DNA from: Hyphomicrobium sp.
Lineage (GTDB): Bacteria > Pseudomonadota > Alphaproteobacteria > Rhizobiales > Hyphomicrobiaceae
Assembly (NCBI GenBank): GCA_019751875.1
Contig: JAIEMV010000004.1
Coordinates: 186,001 to 250,000 of the forward strand
Reading direction: 5' to 3'
DNA length: 64,000 nt
Positions 1 to 8,683 of this stretch are shown here, in pieces. Both the position numbers and the translations under genes were made by a program. The notes below the pieces were generated by a model that was not told the DNA's origin, did no database searches, and worked only from the letters and a program-made list of their open reading frames with translations. Within the stretch, counting starts at the first letter, position 1. Every line of letters begins with the position of its first letter.

Positions 1-1
1 C

Positions 2-367
2 GGACAGGTGGCGCTGCCCCTTGCCGGCGAGGTTCCCGCCCAAGGCAAAACTCTCACCCAGTTTCGCGAAACGGTCGCGCAGCGACTGGCGGATGGCTAC
101 CTGAAGAATCCCAAGATCACCGTCGAAATCACAAACTACCGCCCTTTCTACATCCACGGCGAGGTGAAGAGTGGTGGCGAGTTCGCCTACAAAACCGGCC
201 TGAAGCTGCGCGACGCGATCGCAATCGCAGGCGGCTACACGTACCGCGCCGATCAGACGTACGCGATCGTCACGCGTGAAGGAGCGGGCGAGGTTCGCAT
301 TCCAACGAACGGTACCGTCACCATCCTGCCTGGGGATAACGTGCGCATTCCCGAGCGCTTCTTTTAA
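2..367 (+). CDS. Polysaccharide export protein (Wza-like), 3' part
   Basis: This is the C-terminal part of an outer-membrane polysaccharide export protein; the reading frame is open to the left edge, so the true start lies outside the window. The first visible residues (GQVALPLAGEVPAQGKT) match the end of the Poly_export domain. They are followed by an SLBB-type segment around PFYIHGEVKSGGEFAY and a second one ending in LPGDNVRIPERFF. Family members form the periplasmic and outer-membrane channel for exopolysaccharide and work with a Wzz/GumC-type inner-membrane partner, which is encoded two genes downstream at 1778. The next gene starts only 26 nt later, so co-transcription is likely. The GTG at position 8 is internal and is not the real start. 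Confidence 0.85.
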   Translation, partial: GQVALPLAGEVPAQGKTLTQFRETVAQRLADGYLKNPKITVEITNYRPFYIHGEVKSGGEFAYKTGLKLRDAIAIAGGYTYRADQTYAIVTREGAGEVRIPTNGTVTILPGDNVRIPERFF

Positions 368-393
368 GCGAAACCAGCGAGCCGAGAACACCC

Positions 394-1761
394 GTGAAGC
401 CAAGCTCCGCCATTGCTGACAACCGAAGGCCGCGCCGCGATGCGCAGGCCTTCGCGTGCGCAGCGGCGGCGGCAGCTTTCAGCGCCGCACCGTTCAGCGG
501 AGCTCTCGCGATCGACGTCGACTACAATGCTGACCTCATCACCGATACGATCGCCAGCCAAGAAATGCGGCGTGATTGGATCGAGGCGCGCAAGTATGGC
601 GCGCAAACGGTGGCCGAAGCGGATCGTGGGTTTGCCGCACCGGAAGGGTTTCGGATGGGTAATTTCTTCATCTACCCATCCATCACCGAAACGATCGCAT
701 ACGATTCCAATATCTACGGACTTGCCGATGATCCGATCGCCGATTGGCGCTTCATAACGGCACCGACGCTGACCATCCAATCACAGCTGCCAAGACATTA
801 TGTCGATATGACCATCTTCGGCCGCTTCATGAACTTCGCCGAAAACACAGATCAGAATTATGCCAACTTCGGGGGAGCCGCGCGTGGCGCCGTGCATATC
901 GATCACGCGCATACGTTCTCCGTCAGTGCACTCGCCAAGCGGGACCATGAAGAGCGCTCCGCGATCACCGCTTCGCTTTCGGCAGCCGAGCCGGTTCCGG
1001 TCGATCAGTTCCGCGCCTCCGTCGGCCTGACGCGCGATGTCGGGCGACTCTACGGCACGGTCTCAGCAACCGCTGAAAAGCTCGACTACCACAGCGTTCC
1101 TGCCATCGGCGGCGGAACGCTCAGCCAGGCGTATCGCGACCAGGAACTCTATTCCGCGCAGCTGCGCGCCGGCTATCGGATCTCGCCCGGGTTCGACTTC
1201 GTGGCCAATCTGCGCGGCATCAAGCAATTCAACGAGCCCGAGGCACCCGGTCTCGGCAATCGTAATTCGGAAGGCTACGAGATCTCGGCAGGGCTCGCCT
1301 TCGAGACGGATCCACTGGTGCGCTGGCGCCTGCTCGGCGGCTACGGCATGCGAGATTACGAGCGATCGGATCTTGGAAGCGTCTCGACGTCGCTTCTGGA
1401 GGCGCAGGTCACGTGGTTGGCCACGAACCGGCTCACGCTTTCAGCCACTGCTTCGCGCCAGATCGCCGATGATTTCGGCGCAGACGACAGCGGTCGCATC
1501 GAAACCTCGGCCATCGCTTCGGCCAACTACGAAATACGGCATGACCTTTTTGCGACGGCAAACGTCGGCTTCGCAAATGTCGACTTCATCGGCAGCACGC
1601 GGGAGGACGAGGTGTTCGAGACCGGCGCGTCGCTGCAGTACTACTACACCAAAAACATGCTGTTTACGCTCGGCTACACCTACGAAACCCGCGACTCGAA
1701 CGATCCCACCTACGATTTCGATCGCAGCATCGTTCGCGCTGGCGGCACGTTGAAATTCTAA
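394..1761 (+). CDS. Outer-membrane beta-barrel protein of the exopolysaccharide locus
   Basis: A 455-residue protein starting at GTG. It has an Arg-rich N-terminus followed by an Ala-rich hydrophobic stretch (about residues 20-40) that looks like a signal peptide. The rest shows alternating polar and aromatic strands typical of a transmembrane beta-barrel, and it ends in a strand finishing with LKF, as expected for BAM substrates. It resembles the BBP2_2 group of putative beta-barrel porins often found beside wza and wzc homologs in Hyphomicrobiales. By context it probably helps export or anchor the polysaccharide. It lies 26 nt after the export gene and 16 nt before the GumC-like gene. The precise function is not known. 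Confidence 0.75.
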   Translation: MKPSSAIADNRRPRRDAQAFACAAAAAAFSAAPFSGALAIDVDYNADLITDTIASQEMRRDWIEARKYGAQTVAEADRGFAAPEGFRMGNFFIYPSITETIAYDSNIYGLADDPIADWRFITAPTLTIQSQLPRHYVDMTIFGRFMNFAENTDQNYANFGGAARGAVHIDHAHTFSVSALAKRDHEERSAITASLSAAEPVPVDQFRASVGLTRDVGRLYGTVSATAEKLDYHSVPAIGGGTLSQAYRDQELYSAQLRAGYRISPGFDFVANLRGIKQFNEPEAPGLGNRNSEGYEISAGLAFETDPLVRWRLLGGYGMRDYERSDLGSVSTSLLEAQVTWLATNRLTLSATASRQIADDFGADDSGRIETSAIASANYEIRHDLFATANVGFANVDFIGSTREDEVFETGASLQYYYTKNMLFTLGYTYETRDSNDPTYDFDRSIVRAGGTLKF

Positions 1762-1777
1762 GGACCACCACCACCCG

Positions 1778-4066
1778 ATGGCTACGATGGACACAGGCAT
1801 GGAAGACAGCGGCGGCGGGGCGTTCAGCCTCGAGCGCGCTTTCAATGCCGTGCGCCGGCGTCTGCCTCTCATCGGAGCGGTGACGACTGCCGTTACGGTC
1901 GCAGCCGCCGCCTTCTCGATGACGCTTCCGAACCGCTACGATGGCGTTGCAGTGGTGCAGATCGATCCACGCAAGAAGTCGATTTCGCAATTCGAAGGCG
2001 TCGTGGAGGATCTGAAAGGTGATAGTGCTTCGATCGACAGCGAAGTCGAGGTGCTCTCATCGCGTGCCATTGCGTTGAAAGTGATTGACGTCTTGAACCT
2101 TCGCGACGACCCGGAATTCCGGCCGCAGTCGACGGTCCGGTATGTGTTTCGACTCCTTGGCCTCAGCGGTTACCTGCCTGCAGAGCAGCCGCTGGAGCCT
2201 TCACAGCACATCAAGAGCGAGCGCCGGCTCGATCAGGATCCCAACGGTACGCTTGTCGGGCGCAATCAACCCGGCGAGGCGACGCCTGAACGTGACGAAC
2301 TCGCGACCTTGTTTCAAGAGCGGCTCAAGGTGTCGCGTGTGCGCATGACGCTGCTCCTGGAGATCAAGTTCACCGCGGGCGATCCAGTCAAGGCGGCACG
2401 CATCGCCAATACCATCGCCGAGATTTATCTTGCCAACAACCTTGCCAGCAAGAAGCAGGCGAGCGGCTTTGCGACAGATCTTCTCGAGGGCAAGCTTGCA
2501 GAGATGCAGCAGCGTGTGGCTGAGGCCGAGCGCAAAGTGGCGATGTTCAAGTCCGACAACAACATCTTCGACTCGGAAGGCAATATCCTTTCCGAGAAGG
2601 AACTGGCGCGGTTGATGGAGCAGACTGTCGCTGCGCGGAACACTACGGCCGAAGCGAAGGCCAAGTACGAGAACGCGCAACGCCTTGCAGCGACCGCCGG
2701 CGGCACGGCGACGATTGCGGAAGTCCTCGACAGCAATACCATCCGGCTGGTGAAGGAATCCGTCTCGGTCGCGCGCAAACGCGAGGCGGAACTGGCCACG
2801 CGCTATGGTCACCGCCACCCCGAGATGCAAAAGGTGCGGGCCGAGATTGCCGAAGCCGAGAGCCAGCTTGCTGTCGAAATCGAGCGCCAGGTGGCCAACC
2901 TTCGAAATGAATATGTCGTCGCCGAACGGCGTGAAATGCAGCTTCGCCAGTCGCTCACCACGCTCAAGGAGCAGGAGGCTGCCACCAAGGAAGCGTCGGT
3001 CAAGCTGTCAGAACTGCAGCGGGAGGCGTTGACGTCCAAACAGCTCTACGAGTCGCTGCTCGGCCGCTACAAGCAGACATCGGAGACGCAGGATCTTCAG
3101 CTGCCGGATGCGCGGATCGTCGAGCAGGCCGACGTGCCGCTCCATCCCTCCTCGCCCAAGCGGAAGCAGATTGTGCTGATCGCTCTCATCGCCGGCTTCG
3201 GTCTGGGCATGATGCTGGCGCTCGGTCTCGAATTCGCGACACCCGGCGTCAGCCACCCGGACGATGTCGAGCGGAGTCTCGAGGTCGCATACATCGCGTC
3301 CGTTCCCGCCATCTCCATCGAGGGGCCCGGTCTTCATGGCGGCGTCGATCCGCTGCGATCAATCCGGCTCGTGCTGGCCGAACCACGCGGCATTTTTGCC
3401 GAAAGCGTGCGCGGCATCCGGCGTGAACTCGATATGCGGCACCGGGCCGGTATGTCCCGGGTGGTCATGCTGGCATCGAGCCTGCCTGGCGAAGGCGCCG
3501 ACATCATCGCGTCGAACCTCGCCCACCATTACGCGTTGACCGGGCAACGCGTTCTGCTCATCGACGGTGATTTGAGGCGGGCGGCGCTGACGCGTAAACT
3601 AGCGCCGCAGCGGACGCGCGGACTGCTCGATGCGCTCGTGCACGGTATGCCGGTCGAGAGCGCAATCCTGCACGATACGGCGTCTGATCTCTATTTCCTG
3701 CCGGCGATGAGCCCGACACCTCTGGAAACCGCACGCCCGGAGATGCTCGCATCGCGCCGTATGGCCGAAACCATGCAGCGCCTGACGCAGCAGTTCGATA
3801 TCATCGTCATCGATGCGCCGCCGCTGTTGCCGGTGGTCGATGCGCGCATCCTCGCCGACTACGCCGACCAGATCGTGTTCGTCACCACATGGCGACAGAC
3901 GCCGAAACAGCTCGCAAAGCGCGCACTGCAGTCGCTCGGGTTCAACCACGCCAAGGTGGCCGGCGTCGTGATGAACAAAGTTGCGCAGCATGCTCTGGAA
4001 GACAGCTACGCGCTCGGCACCCGAATGGGCTCGCCAGCGCCGGGTCGGCTCGCACGGGCGGCTTGA
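1778..4066 (+). CDS. GumC/Wzz-type polysaccharide co-polymerase with degenerate BY-kinase domain
   Basis: A 762-residue inner-membrane protein. The N-terminal Wzz domain has a first membrane segment near residues 30-50 (LIGAVTTAVTVAAAAFSM). A long periplasmic coiled coil covers about residues 210-430, and a second membrane segment (IVLIALIAGFGLGMMLALGL) lies near residue 470. The cytoplasmic part looks like a bacterial tyrosine kinase, with a Walker A' motif (LLIDGDLRR) and Walker B motif (IIVIDAPPL). However, the P-loop reads PGEGADIIAS at residues 570-579, so the lysine and Ser/Thr of the usual GEGKS/T are Ala574 and Asp575. The C-terminus has no tyrosine cluster. It probably controls chain length or export as a scaffold rather than as an active kinase (inference). 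The start is ATG. Confidence 0.88.
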   Translation: MATMDTGMEDSGGGAFSLERAFNAVRRRLPLIGAVTTAVTVAAAAFSMTLPNRYDGVAVVQIDPRKKSISQFEGVVEDLKGDSASIDSEVEVLSSRAIALKVIDVLNLRDDPEFRPQSTVRYVFRLLGLSGYLPAEQPLEPSQHIKSERRLDQDPNGTLVGRNQPGEATPERDELATLFQERLKVSRVRMTLLLEIKFTAGDPVKAARIANTIAEIYLANNLASKKQASGFATDLLEGKLAEMQQRVAEAERKVAMFKSDNNIFDSEGNILSEKELARLMEQTVAARNTTAEAKAKYENAQRLAATAGGTATIAEVLDSNTIRLVKESVSVARKREAELATRYGHRHPEMQKVRAEIAEAESQLAVEIERQVANLRNEYVVAERREMQLRQSLTTLKEQEAATKEASVKLSELQREALTSKQLYESLLGRYKQTSETQDLQLPDARIVEQADVPLHPSSPKRKQIVLIALIAGFGLGMMLALGLEFATPGVSHPDDVERSLEVAYIASVPAISIEGPGLHGGVDPLRSIRLVLAEPRGIFAESVRGIRRELDMRHRAGMSRVVMLASSLPGEGADIIASNLAHHYALTGQRVLLIDGDLRRAALTRKLAPQRTRGLLDALVHGMPVESAILHDTASDLYFLPAMSPTPLETARPEMLASRRMAETMQRLTQQFDIIVIDAPPLLPVVDARILADYADQIVFVTTWRQTPKQLAKRALQSLGFNHAKVAGVVMNKVAQHALEDSYALGTRMGSPAPGRLARAA

Positions 4067-4220
4067 TGGGGCTCGGCTGTTCGGCAGATGGCCAGCCAAA
4101 TGCGAACGAAGGGCAGATTTTTTCAATCAAATTTTAGCGGGTTTGGCGCAGACTCGTCAGTGAAATCTGTAGGTCCTTGCCAACGGCTCATCGCGGCAGG
4201 GACGCTTACCTGGAGTTGCC

Positions 4221-5716
4221 ATGTCCACTGTCGAAGCTCAGCCGCAGATCGATGCTGCGTTGGATGTTGCTGATAGCGCTGCCTCGCAGGTCGTCACCAA
4301 GGCGCCGCGCCGACGCGTGCCGCGCCGACTGGCTGCCGATCTCGTGGGCTTAGCCGACATCGTTGCCGTACTGGCGGCGTTCATGCTGCCGGCGGTGATT
4401 TACAGCAAGGCAGGCGGCATCGTGACCGACTGGCAGCTGCTCACACAGTCGGGCCTTGCCGCGGCCATCATCGTCCACATGATGCTGCGTGTTTCCGGGA
4501 TGTATGCGCCCGATAGGCTGCATGATTTTCCGGTGCGGCCGGGTCTTCTGTTTGCCACACTCACCGTCACGATGCTGGTTCTTCTGGGTCATGGCATGCC
4601 CTACGCGCTACGGGCAGATCATACATGGGTCTGGTTCAGCGTCGGCCTTTCGGCGGGCTTCACGCTTATGTTGTTCAACCGCGCTGTTGCGAATGCGGTT
4701 TATGCACGGCTGACCCAGAAGGGCGTTTTTGACGAACGCGTTGCCGTTTTCGGGGCCGGGTCCATCGCCCGCCGCGTCAAGGAGCATTTCGAGGCCGTGC
4801 CATCAGGCATCCACTTTGCCGGCGTATTCGACGACCGCATGGGCACCGATCGCATCGATCCGGACGGCCTCGTTCTCGCTGGCCGCTTGGAAGATCTGAT
4901 TTGTGCGGCTCGCAGCAACGAGATCGACAAGATCATCATCGCCTTGCCTCCGTCGGCCGATCAACGCATCAGCAAGATCGCACGCCAGTTGGAAGCTTTG
5001 CCCGTCGGCCTGCATGTCGTGACGCACATCGCGTCCGATTTCATCGACAACGGCCCGGCGCATACCGTGTCGGCTGTCGGTCCGGTCGGGCTGCTTGACG
5101 TCAAAAAAAAAAGCCGATCGATGATTGGCAGCGCATCCTGAAGCGGGGAGAGGACATCGTCGCGGGCAGCCTTTTGCTTCTGGTGACGCTGCCCCTGTTC
5201 CCGATCATCGCACTCGCGATCAAGCTCGATAGCCCGGGTCCTGTCGTGTTTCGGCAGCGGCGCAGCGGCCGCAATCAGTCGCCCTTCGACGTGTTCAAAT
5301 TCCGCACCATGACCGTGCAGCATGAGACGGGCGAAGCGCAGCAGGCGACCGCCGGCGATCCTCGCATCACGCGCGTGGGACAGATCCTGCGCCGCACGAG
5401 CCTCGATGAACTGCCGCAGCTCATCAACGTGCTCAAGGGAGAGATGTCGTTGGTCGGTCCACGCCCGCATCTGGCGGAACACGACGAGCGCTTCGCGGCG
5501 ATCGTCGATACCTATCCGCATCGCCACCAGGTCAAGCCAGGCCTCACGGGTCTCGCCCAGGTGTCTGGCTTCCGCGGCGAGACGCGAACACGCGACAGCG
5601 TGGAAGGACGGGTGGCAGCGGATCTCAATTATGTCCGCAACTGGTCTTTGTGGCTCGACGCGAAAATCATCGCTCGCACGTTCATCGCCGTCGCTTCGGG
5701 ACGCAACGCCTACTAG
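4221..5716 (+). CDS. Undecaprenyl-phosphate sugar phosphotransferase (priming enzyme), split by a frameshift
   Basis: This is a priming transferase of the WcaJ/ExoY type that would load the first sugar-phosphate onto undecaprenyl phosphate. The first frame (4221-5141) encodes N-terminal membrane segments and a Rossmann-like domain (VAVFGAGSIARRVKEHF). It runs into a run of ten A at 5103-5112 and then stops after an out-of-frame tail. The remainder is in the -1 frame from 5111, beginning KPIDDWQRILKRGEDIV. It carries the whole catalytic domain: FRQRRSGRNQSPFDVFKFRTM, the SLDELPQLINVLKGEMSLVGPRP region and PGLTGLAQVSGF. Joined, the product would be about 498 residues, the normal family length. 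Either the gene is broken, it is expressed through slippage on the A run, or the homopolymer was misread. Confidence 0.85.
5103..5112 (+). other. A10 slippery tract at the frameshift
   Basis: Ten consecutive A residues read as AAA AAA AAA A in the upstream frame. One more A, or a -1 slip, joins the two halves of the priming transferase. A short hairpin (GCCGAT 5113-5118 pairing with ATTGGC 5124-5129, one G-U pair, 5-nt loop) follows immediately. This layout can favour transcriptional or ribosomal slippage, but homopolymers of this length are also a common source of sequencing error. Confidence 0.7.
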
Positions 5717-5752
5717 TCCACCGATCCAGCCCAAAGGGGGAGGAACCGGTCA

Positions 5753-7075
5753 ATGCTGGATGCTTTCAGGAAGACGCCGCTTCCGATCACGTTGGCGATC
5801 CTGAGCTTTATTTCGCCGACCGAGCTATCGCTCGTCGTCGGAGACTTGCGCTTGTCCGCACACCGCGTCGTCTTCCTCATCTTCATTCCGTTTGCTCTTT
5901 ACCGGCTGGCGTTCCGCCCCGACTGCCGTCTGAAACTCTATGACGTTCCGTTCTTCGGATTGGCTGTCTGGCAGATTTTCGCCTTTACGTACCACGGTGG
6001 CCAAGCTGGATTCATCTTCGGCGGGTCGACAGCACTGGAAAGCCTAGGCGCCTACACAATCGCGCGCGCCTACATTCGCGATCTGGAAACGCTGCAAGCC
6101 GCAATGCGCATCGTCTTCTATTCGATCGTGCTGGCCGCACTCATCGCGCTCCTCGATACGCTGACCGGCACCCACTTCATCCACGAAATTCTGCGCAAGG
6201 CGCTTGGTGGGCCGCCACTTCCGCCCGTCGAATTTCGAAAAGGTATCGTGCGAGCCGCCTCGACGTTCGATCATCCGATCCACTACGGCACGTATTGTGC
6301 AGCCATGTTTGCACTGATTTGGATGTGCGAGCCGAAAAGGACGTGGCGTTATGTTCGCGCCGCCGGAATAGGGGTTGCCGCTTTCCTTGCAATGTCGTCG
6401 GCACCGCTTCTAAGCCTCAGCGTGCAGTGCGCCATGATGGCTTGGAACAGGTTCACCGTCGTCATTCCGTATCGAGCGCAGATCTCGCTCGCAATTCTCG
6501 TTGGCCTCTACCTCGGTATCCTGCTCGTCTCTAACCGTCCGCCGGTCCAAATCCTCATCTCCGTCGCGACGTTCGACCCGTGGACGGGCTATTACCGAAT
6601 GCTGATCTGGGACTATGGTCTGGAGAATGTGTGGGGCAGCCCGTGGATCGGGATCGGCTTGGCGGATTGGGAACGTCCCAAATGGATGTACTCTTCGACG
6701 ATTGATGCCTATTGGCTGGTTCTTGCACTCCGCACCGGTATTCCCGCCTTCCTCTTGGTTGCATCTGGAATCATCATGATATGTTACGGCGTGGTGACGC
6801 GGGGGCGCGGATCCCGTGATCCGTTGCGCCGGCGCATATCGGCGGGTTGGCTCATTTCACTCATCGGGATTTGCCTGCTGGGCGCAACAGTGCACTACTG
6901 GAATGTGCCGCACGCGCTGCTGTATTTCGTGCTCGGGCTCGGCAGTGCGCTAGCCGATACCAAACGCGTGAAAAGTGCCGCGTCGCAATTGGCACAGCCG
7001 ATGCGGCCCCGGCACCCCAGCTTCATTCGCCCGCAAAGCCGGCCCTCGCTTCCCGGTGCCGCCTTGCCGGCATGA
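5753..7075 (+). CDS. Wzy-like polysaccharide polymerase (O-antigen ligase/polymerase family)
   Basis: A 440-residue polytopic membrane protein with about ten hydrophobic segments. A larger soluble loop sits around residues 130-180 (HEILRKALGGPPLPPVEF, then IVRAASTFDHPIHYG). A second conserved-looking region (GSPWIGIGLADWERP) lies near residue 300, in the position of the large periplasmic loop of Wzy/WaaL proteins. Such proteins polymerise lipid-linked repeat units at the periplasmic face. A strong ribosome-binding site (GGGAGGA, about 5738-5744) precedes the ATG. It lies 36 nt after the priming transferase, which fits one operon. The polar C-terminal tail is rich in Pro, Arg and Ser. Assignment rests on topology and context. 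Confidence 0.75.
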   Translation: MLDAFRKTPLPITLAILSFISPTELSLVVGDLRLSAHRVVFLIFIPFALYRLAFRPDCRLKLYDVPFFGLAVWQIFAFTYHGGQAGFIFGGSTALESLGAYTIARAYIRDLETLQAAMRIVFYSIVLAALIALLDTLTGTHFIHEILRKALGGPPLPPVEFRKGIVRAASTFDHPIHYGTYCAAMFALIWMCEPKRTWRYVRAAGIGVAAFLAMSSAPLLSLSVQCAMMAWNRFTVVIPYRAQISLAILVGLYLGILLVSNRPPVQILISVATFDPWTGYYRMLIWDYGLENVWGSPWIGIGLADWERPKWMYSSTIDAYWLVLALRTGIPAFLLVASGIIMICYGVVTRGRGSRDPLRRRISAGWLISLIGICLLGATVHYWNVPHALLYFVLGLGSALADTKRVKSAASQLAQPMRPRHPSFIRPQSRPSLPGAALPA

Positions 7076-7114
7076 CGACCTGGATCTCGTCAAGGAGTGA
7101 TGTGTCGTTCATGC

Positions 7115-7140
7115 GCCGGCATCGTTCGATCGATGCCGGC
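7115..7140. terminator. Palindrome between convergent genes, possible bidirectional terminator
   Basis: A perfect 10-bp inverted repeat (GCCGGCATCG and CGATGCCGGC) with a 6-nt TTCGAT loop lies between the 3' ends of the polymerase gene (plus) and a glycosyltransferase gene (minus). No clear U tract follows on either side, so termination strength is uncertain. Confidence 0.45.
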
Positions 7141-7166
7141 CAGTTCTGATTTGGCGGCTTTCGAAG

Positions 7167-8453
7167 TCAGCCGGCAGATCTCGGAGCGAGAACCGTGCGG
7201 AATGCCGTGCTCCAGGAGACGGACGCGTGCGACGGTCTGTAGACGAGTCCGAGCCCGCTCATGCCGCGCAGGATGATCTCTGCCTTGGCGTCCCATGTTT
7301 CACCGGCGACGCGGGTGCGCGCGTCCGCGGGATTATAAGGCTGCGTGAGGCTTGCACGGATTGCACTTGCGAACGTGTCAGCATCGTTTGCTACGCGGAC
7401 GAGATCGCGCCACCCATCGAGGGCGGGAAAATCCGTCGTCACTACTGGACGACCAACGGCCAAGTATTCCTTCAGCTTGATCGGATTACAGGCTTTGATC
7501 CATTCACTCTTGTTCCACGGCATGATGAGCACGTCCATGGCGGCCATGTAGCGGGCAATGACATCGTAGGGCTTCCGGCCTAGGAAGCGCACATTCGGCA
7601 ATTCGCACCAACCCACAGGCAGCGAGCAGCTGCCGATCATGACGAAGTTGACGGTGGGCATTTGCTTGGCCACCGCGATAAACAAATCCGGATCAAATGT
7701 GTGGGCATCTATTCCGCCGATGAACCCGACGCGCGGCTTGCCGATCACGGCGACGTCGGCTGGTCCCGGCGCGCGCTTTGATCCCTCGGCGATGAAGGCT
7801 TGGGCATCCGCCCCGTGCGTGACGAGCAATTGGCTGCGGACCTCGGAGGCCTCTTCGGCCATCAGATGCGGTGCGCAGTAGACGACCATGTCGGCGGCGC
7901 GCCTAATCTTCGTCACCTGTTCCGTGAGCAGAACCGGGTTTCCCTCGGGAAACGCTTCAAACCGATCGGTTCGCTGCATCACCGTGCCGACCGGCTTCAG
8001 TTCATCAATAAGATCGGCTCCTGCCGGGCAATGCATCCACAGTAGCGGCCTCGTCATGCCGGCGCGGCCCGCGGCCAGGCGGATCTGAGGGGCGAGCGCG
8101 AAGCCTGAAATTTTTTTGCCGGTCTGGCCAGGAATGCTGAGAGGCGAGAAAACCCAGAAGCCGTTTTCAACATTGACGACGCCGCGCGCGAGGCTTTTCA
8201 GCTTACGCTTTACCTTGCTGACAAACTGTCCGGGATTGGTCGCATCGGGCACGCGCACGCCGAGTGAGTTGACGTACAGCACCGGCATGGTGCGAGCAAA
8301 GCGGCGCATGACCTGGAAATCGAAATGGCCGCGGTTATGGTACCACCAATCCGAGCCACCGATGCAGATGATGCCGTCAAACTCGCGGCAGGCGGGCACG
8401 TTCATTCGCGTGGTTTCCTGATCCATGGGCAGGTCGCGGTGGCGGATGGACAT
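7167..8453 (-). CDS. Glycosyltransferase (GT-B type)
   Basis: A 428-residue glycosyltransferase, read leftwards. The chosen ATG at 8453 gives MSIRHRDLPMD and has an AGGA about 11 nt upstream; an in-frame extension to 8582 has no typical features. The N-terminal half begins after a short leader with IICIGGSDWWYHNRGHFDFQ. The C-terminal half shows a family-1/4-like donor-binding region (PRVGFIGGIDAHTFDPDLF, then CNPIKLKEYLAVGRPVVTTD), the typical KLxEYLAxGxPVV signature. It would add a sugar to the polysaccharide repeat unit; donor and acceptor cannot be told. It is convergent to the polymerase gene and divergent from the next glycosyltransferase gene. Confidence 0.82.
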   Translation of the reverse strand: MSIRHRDLPMDQETTRMNVPACREFDGIICIGGSDWWYHNRGHFDFQVMRRFARTMPVLYVNSLGVRVPDATNPGQFVSKVKRKLKSLARGVVNVENGFWVFSPLSIPGQTGKKISGFALAPQIRLAAGRAGMTRPLLWMHCPAGADLIDELKPVGTVMQRTDRFEAFPEGNPVLLTEQVTKIRRAADMVVYCAPHLMAEEASEVRSQLLVTHGADAQAFIAEGSKRAPGPADVAVIGKPRVGFIGGIDAHTFDPDLFIAVAKQMPTVNFVMIGSCSLPVGWCELPNVRFLGRKPYDVIARYMAAMDVLIMPWNKSEWIKACNPIKLKEYLAVGRPVVTTDFPALDGWRDLVRVANDADTFASAIRASLTQPYNPADARTRVAGETWDAKAEIILRGMSGLGLVYRPSHASVSWSTAFRTVLAPRSAG

Positions 8454-8683
8454 GAGTTGCAGATTCCTGAGGCGCCATCGACACACGCCAAGGTGCTTGG
8501 AACCAAGCAGGTGGTGGCCAAGCATTGGGGACCCCGATGCTCGGACCGTACTCTGCACGATCGTCGTTAATCGTTTCCTCAAATCGCGCGCGCATGGTGG
8601 TTCAGTTCTACCGTTTATCCGCGCGCGCCAACCGTTAACAATGTCTTAACGGGCAAGCGCGCTACTCTCGGAGCCCTTCGTCC

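Noticed and set aside
4961-5734. A 257-codon open frame on the minus strand across the priming transferase
   Set aside because: It is the shadow of the catalytic domain in the opposite strand; its protein is Arg/Asp/His-rich with no family motifs, while the plus strand shows clear conserved motifs.
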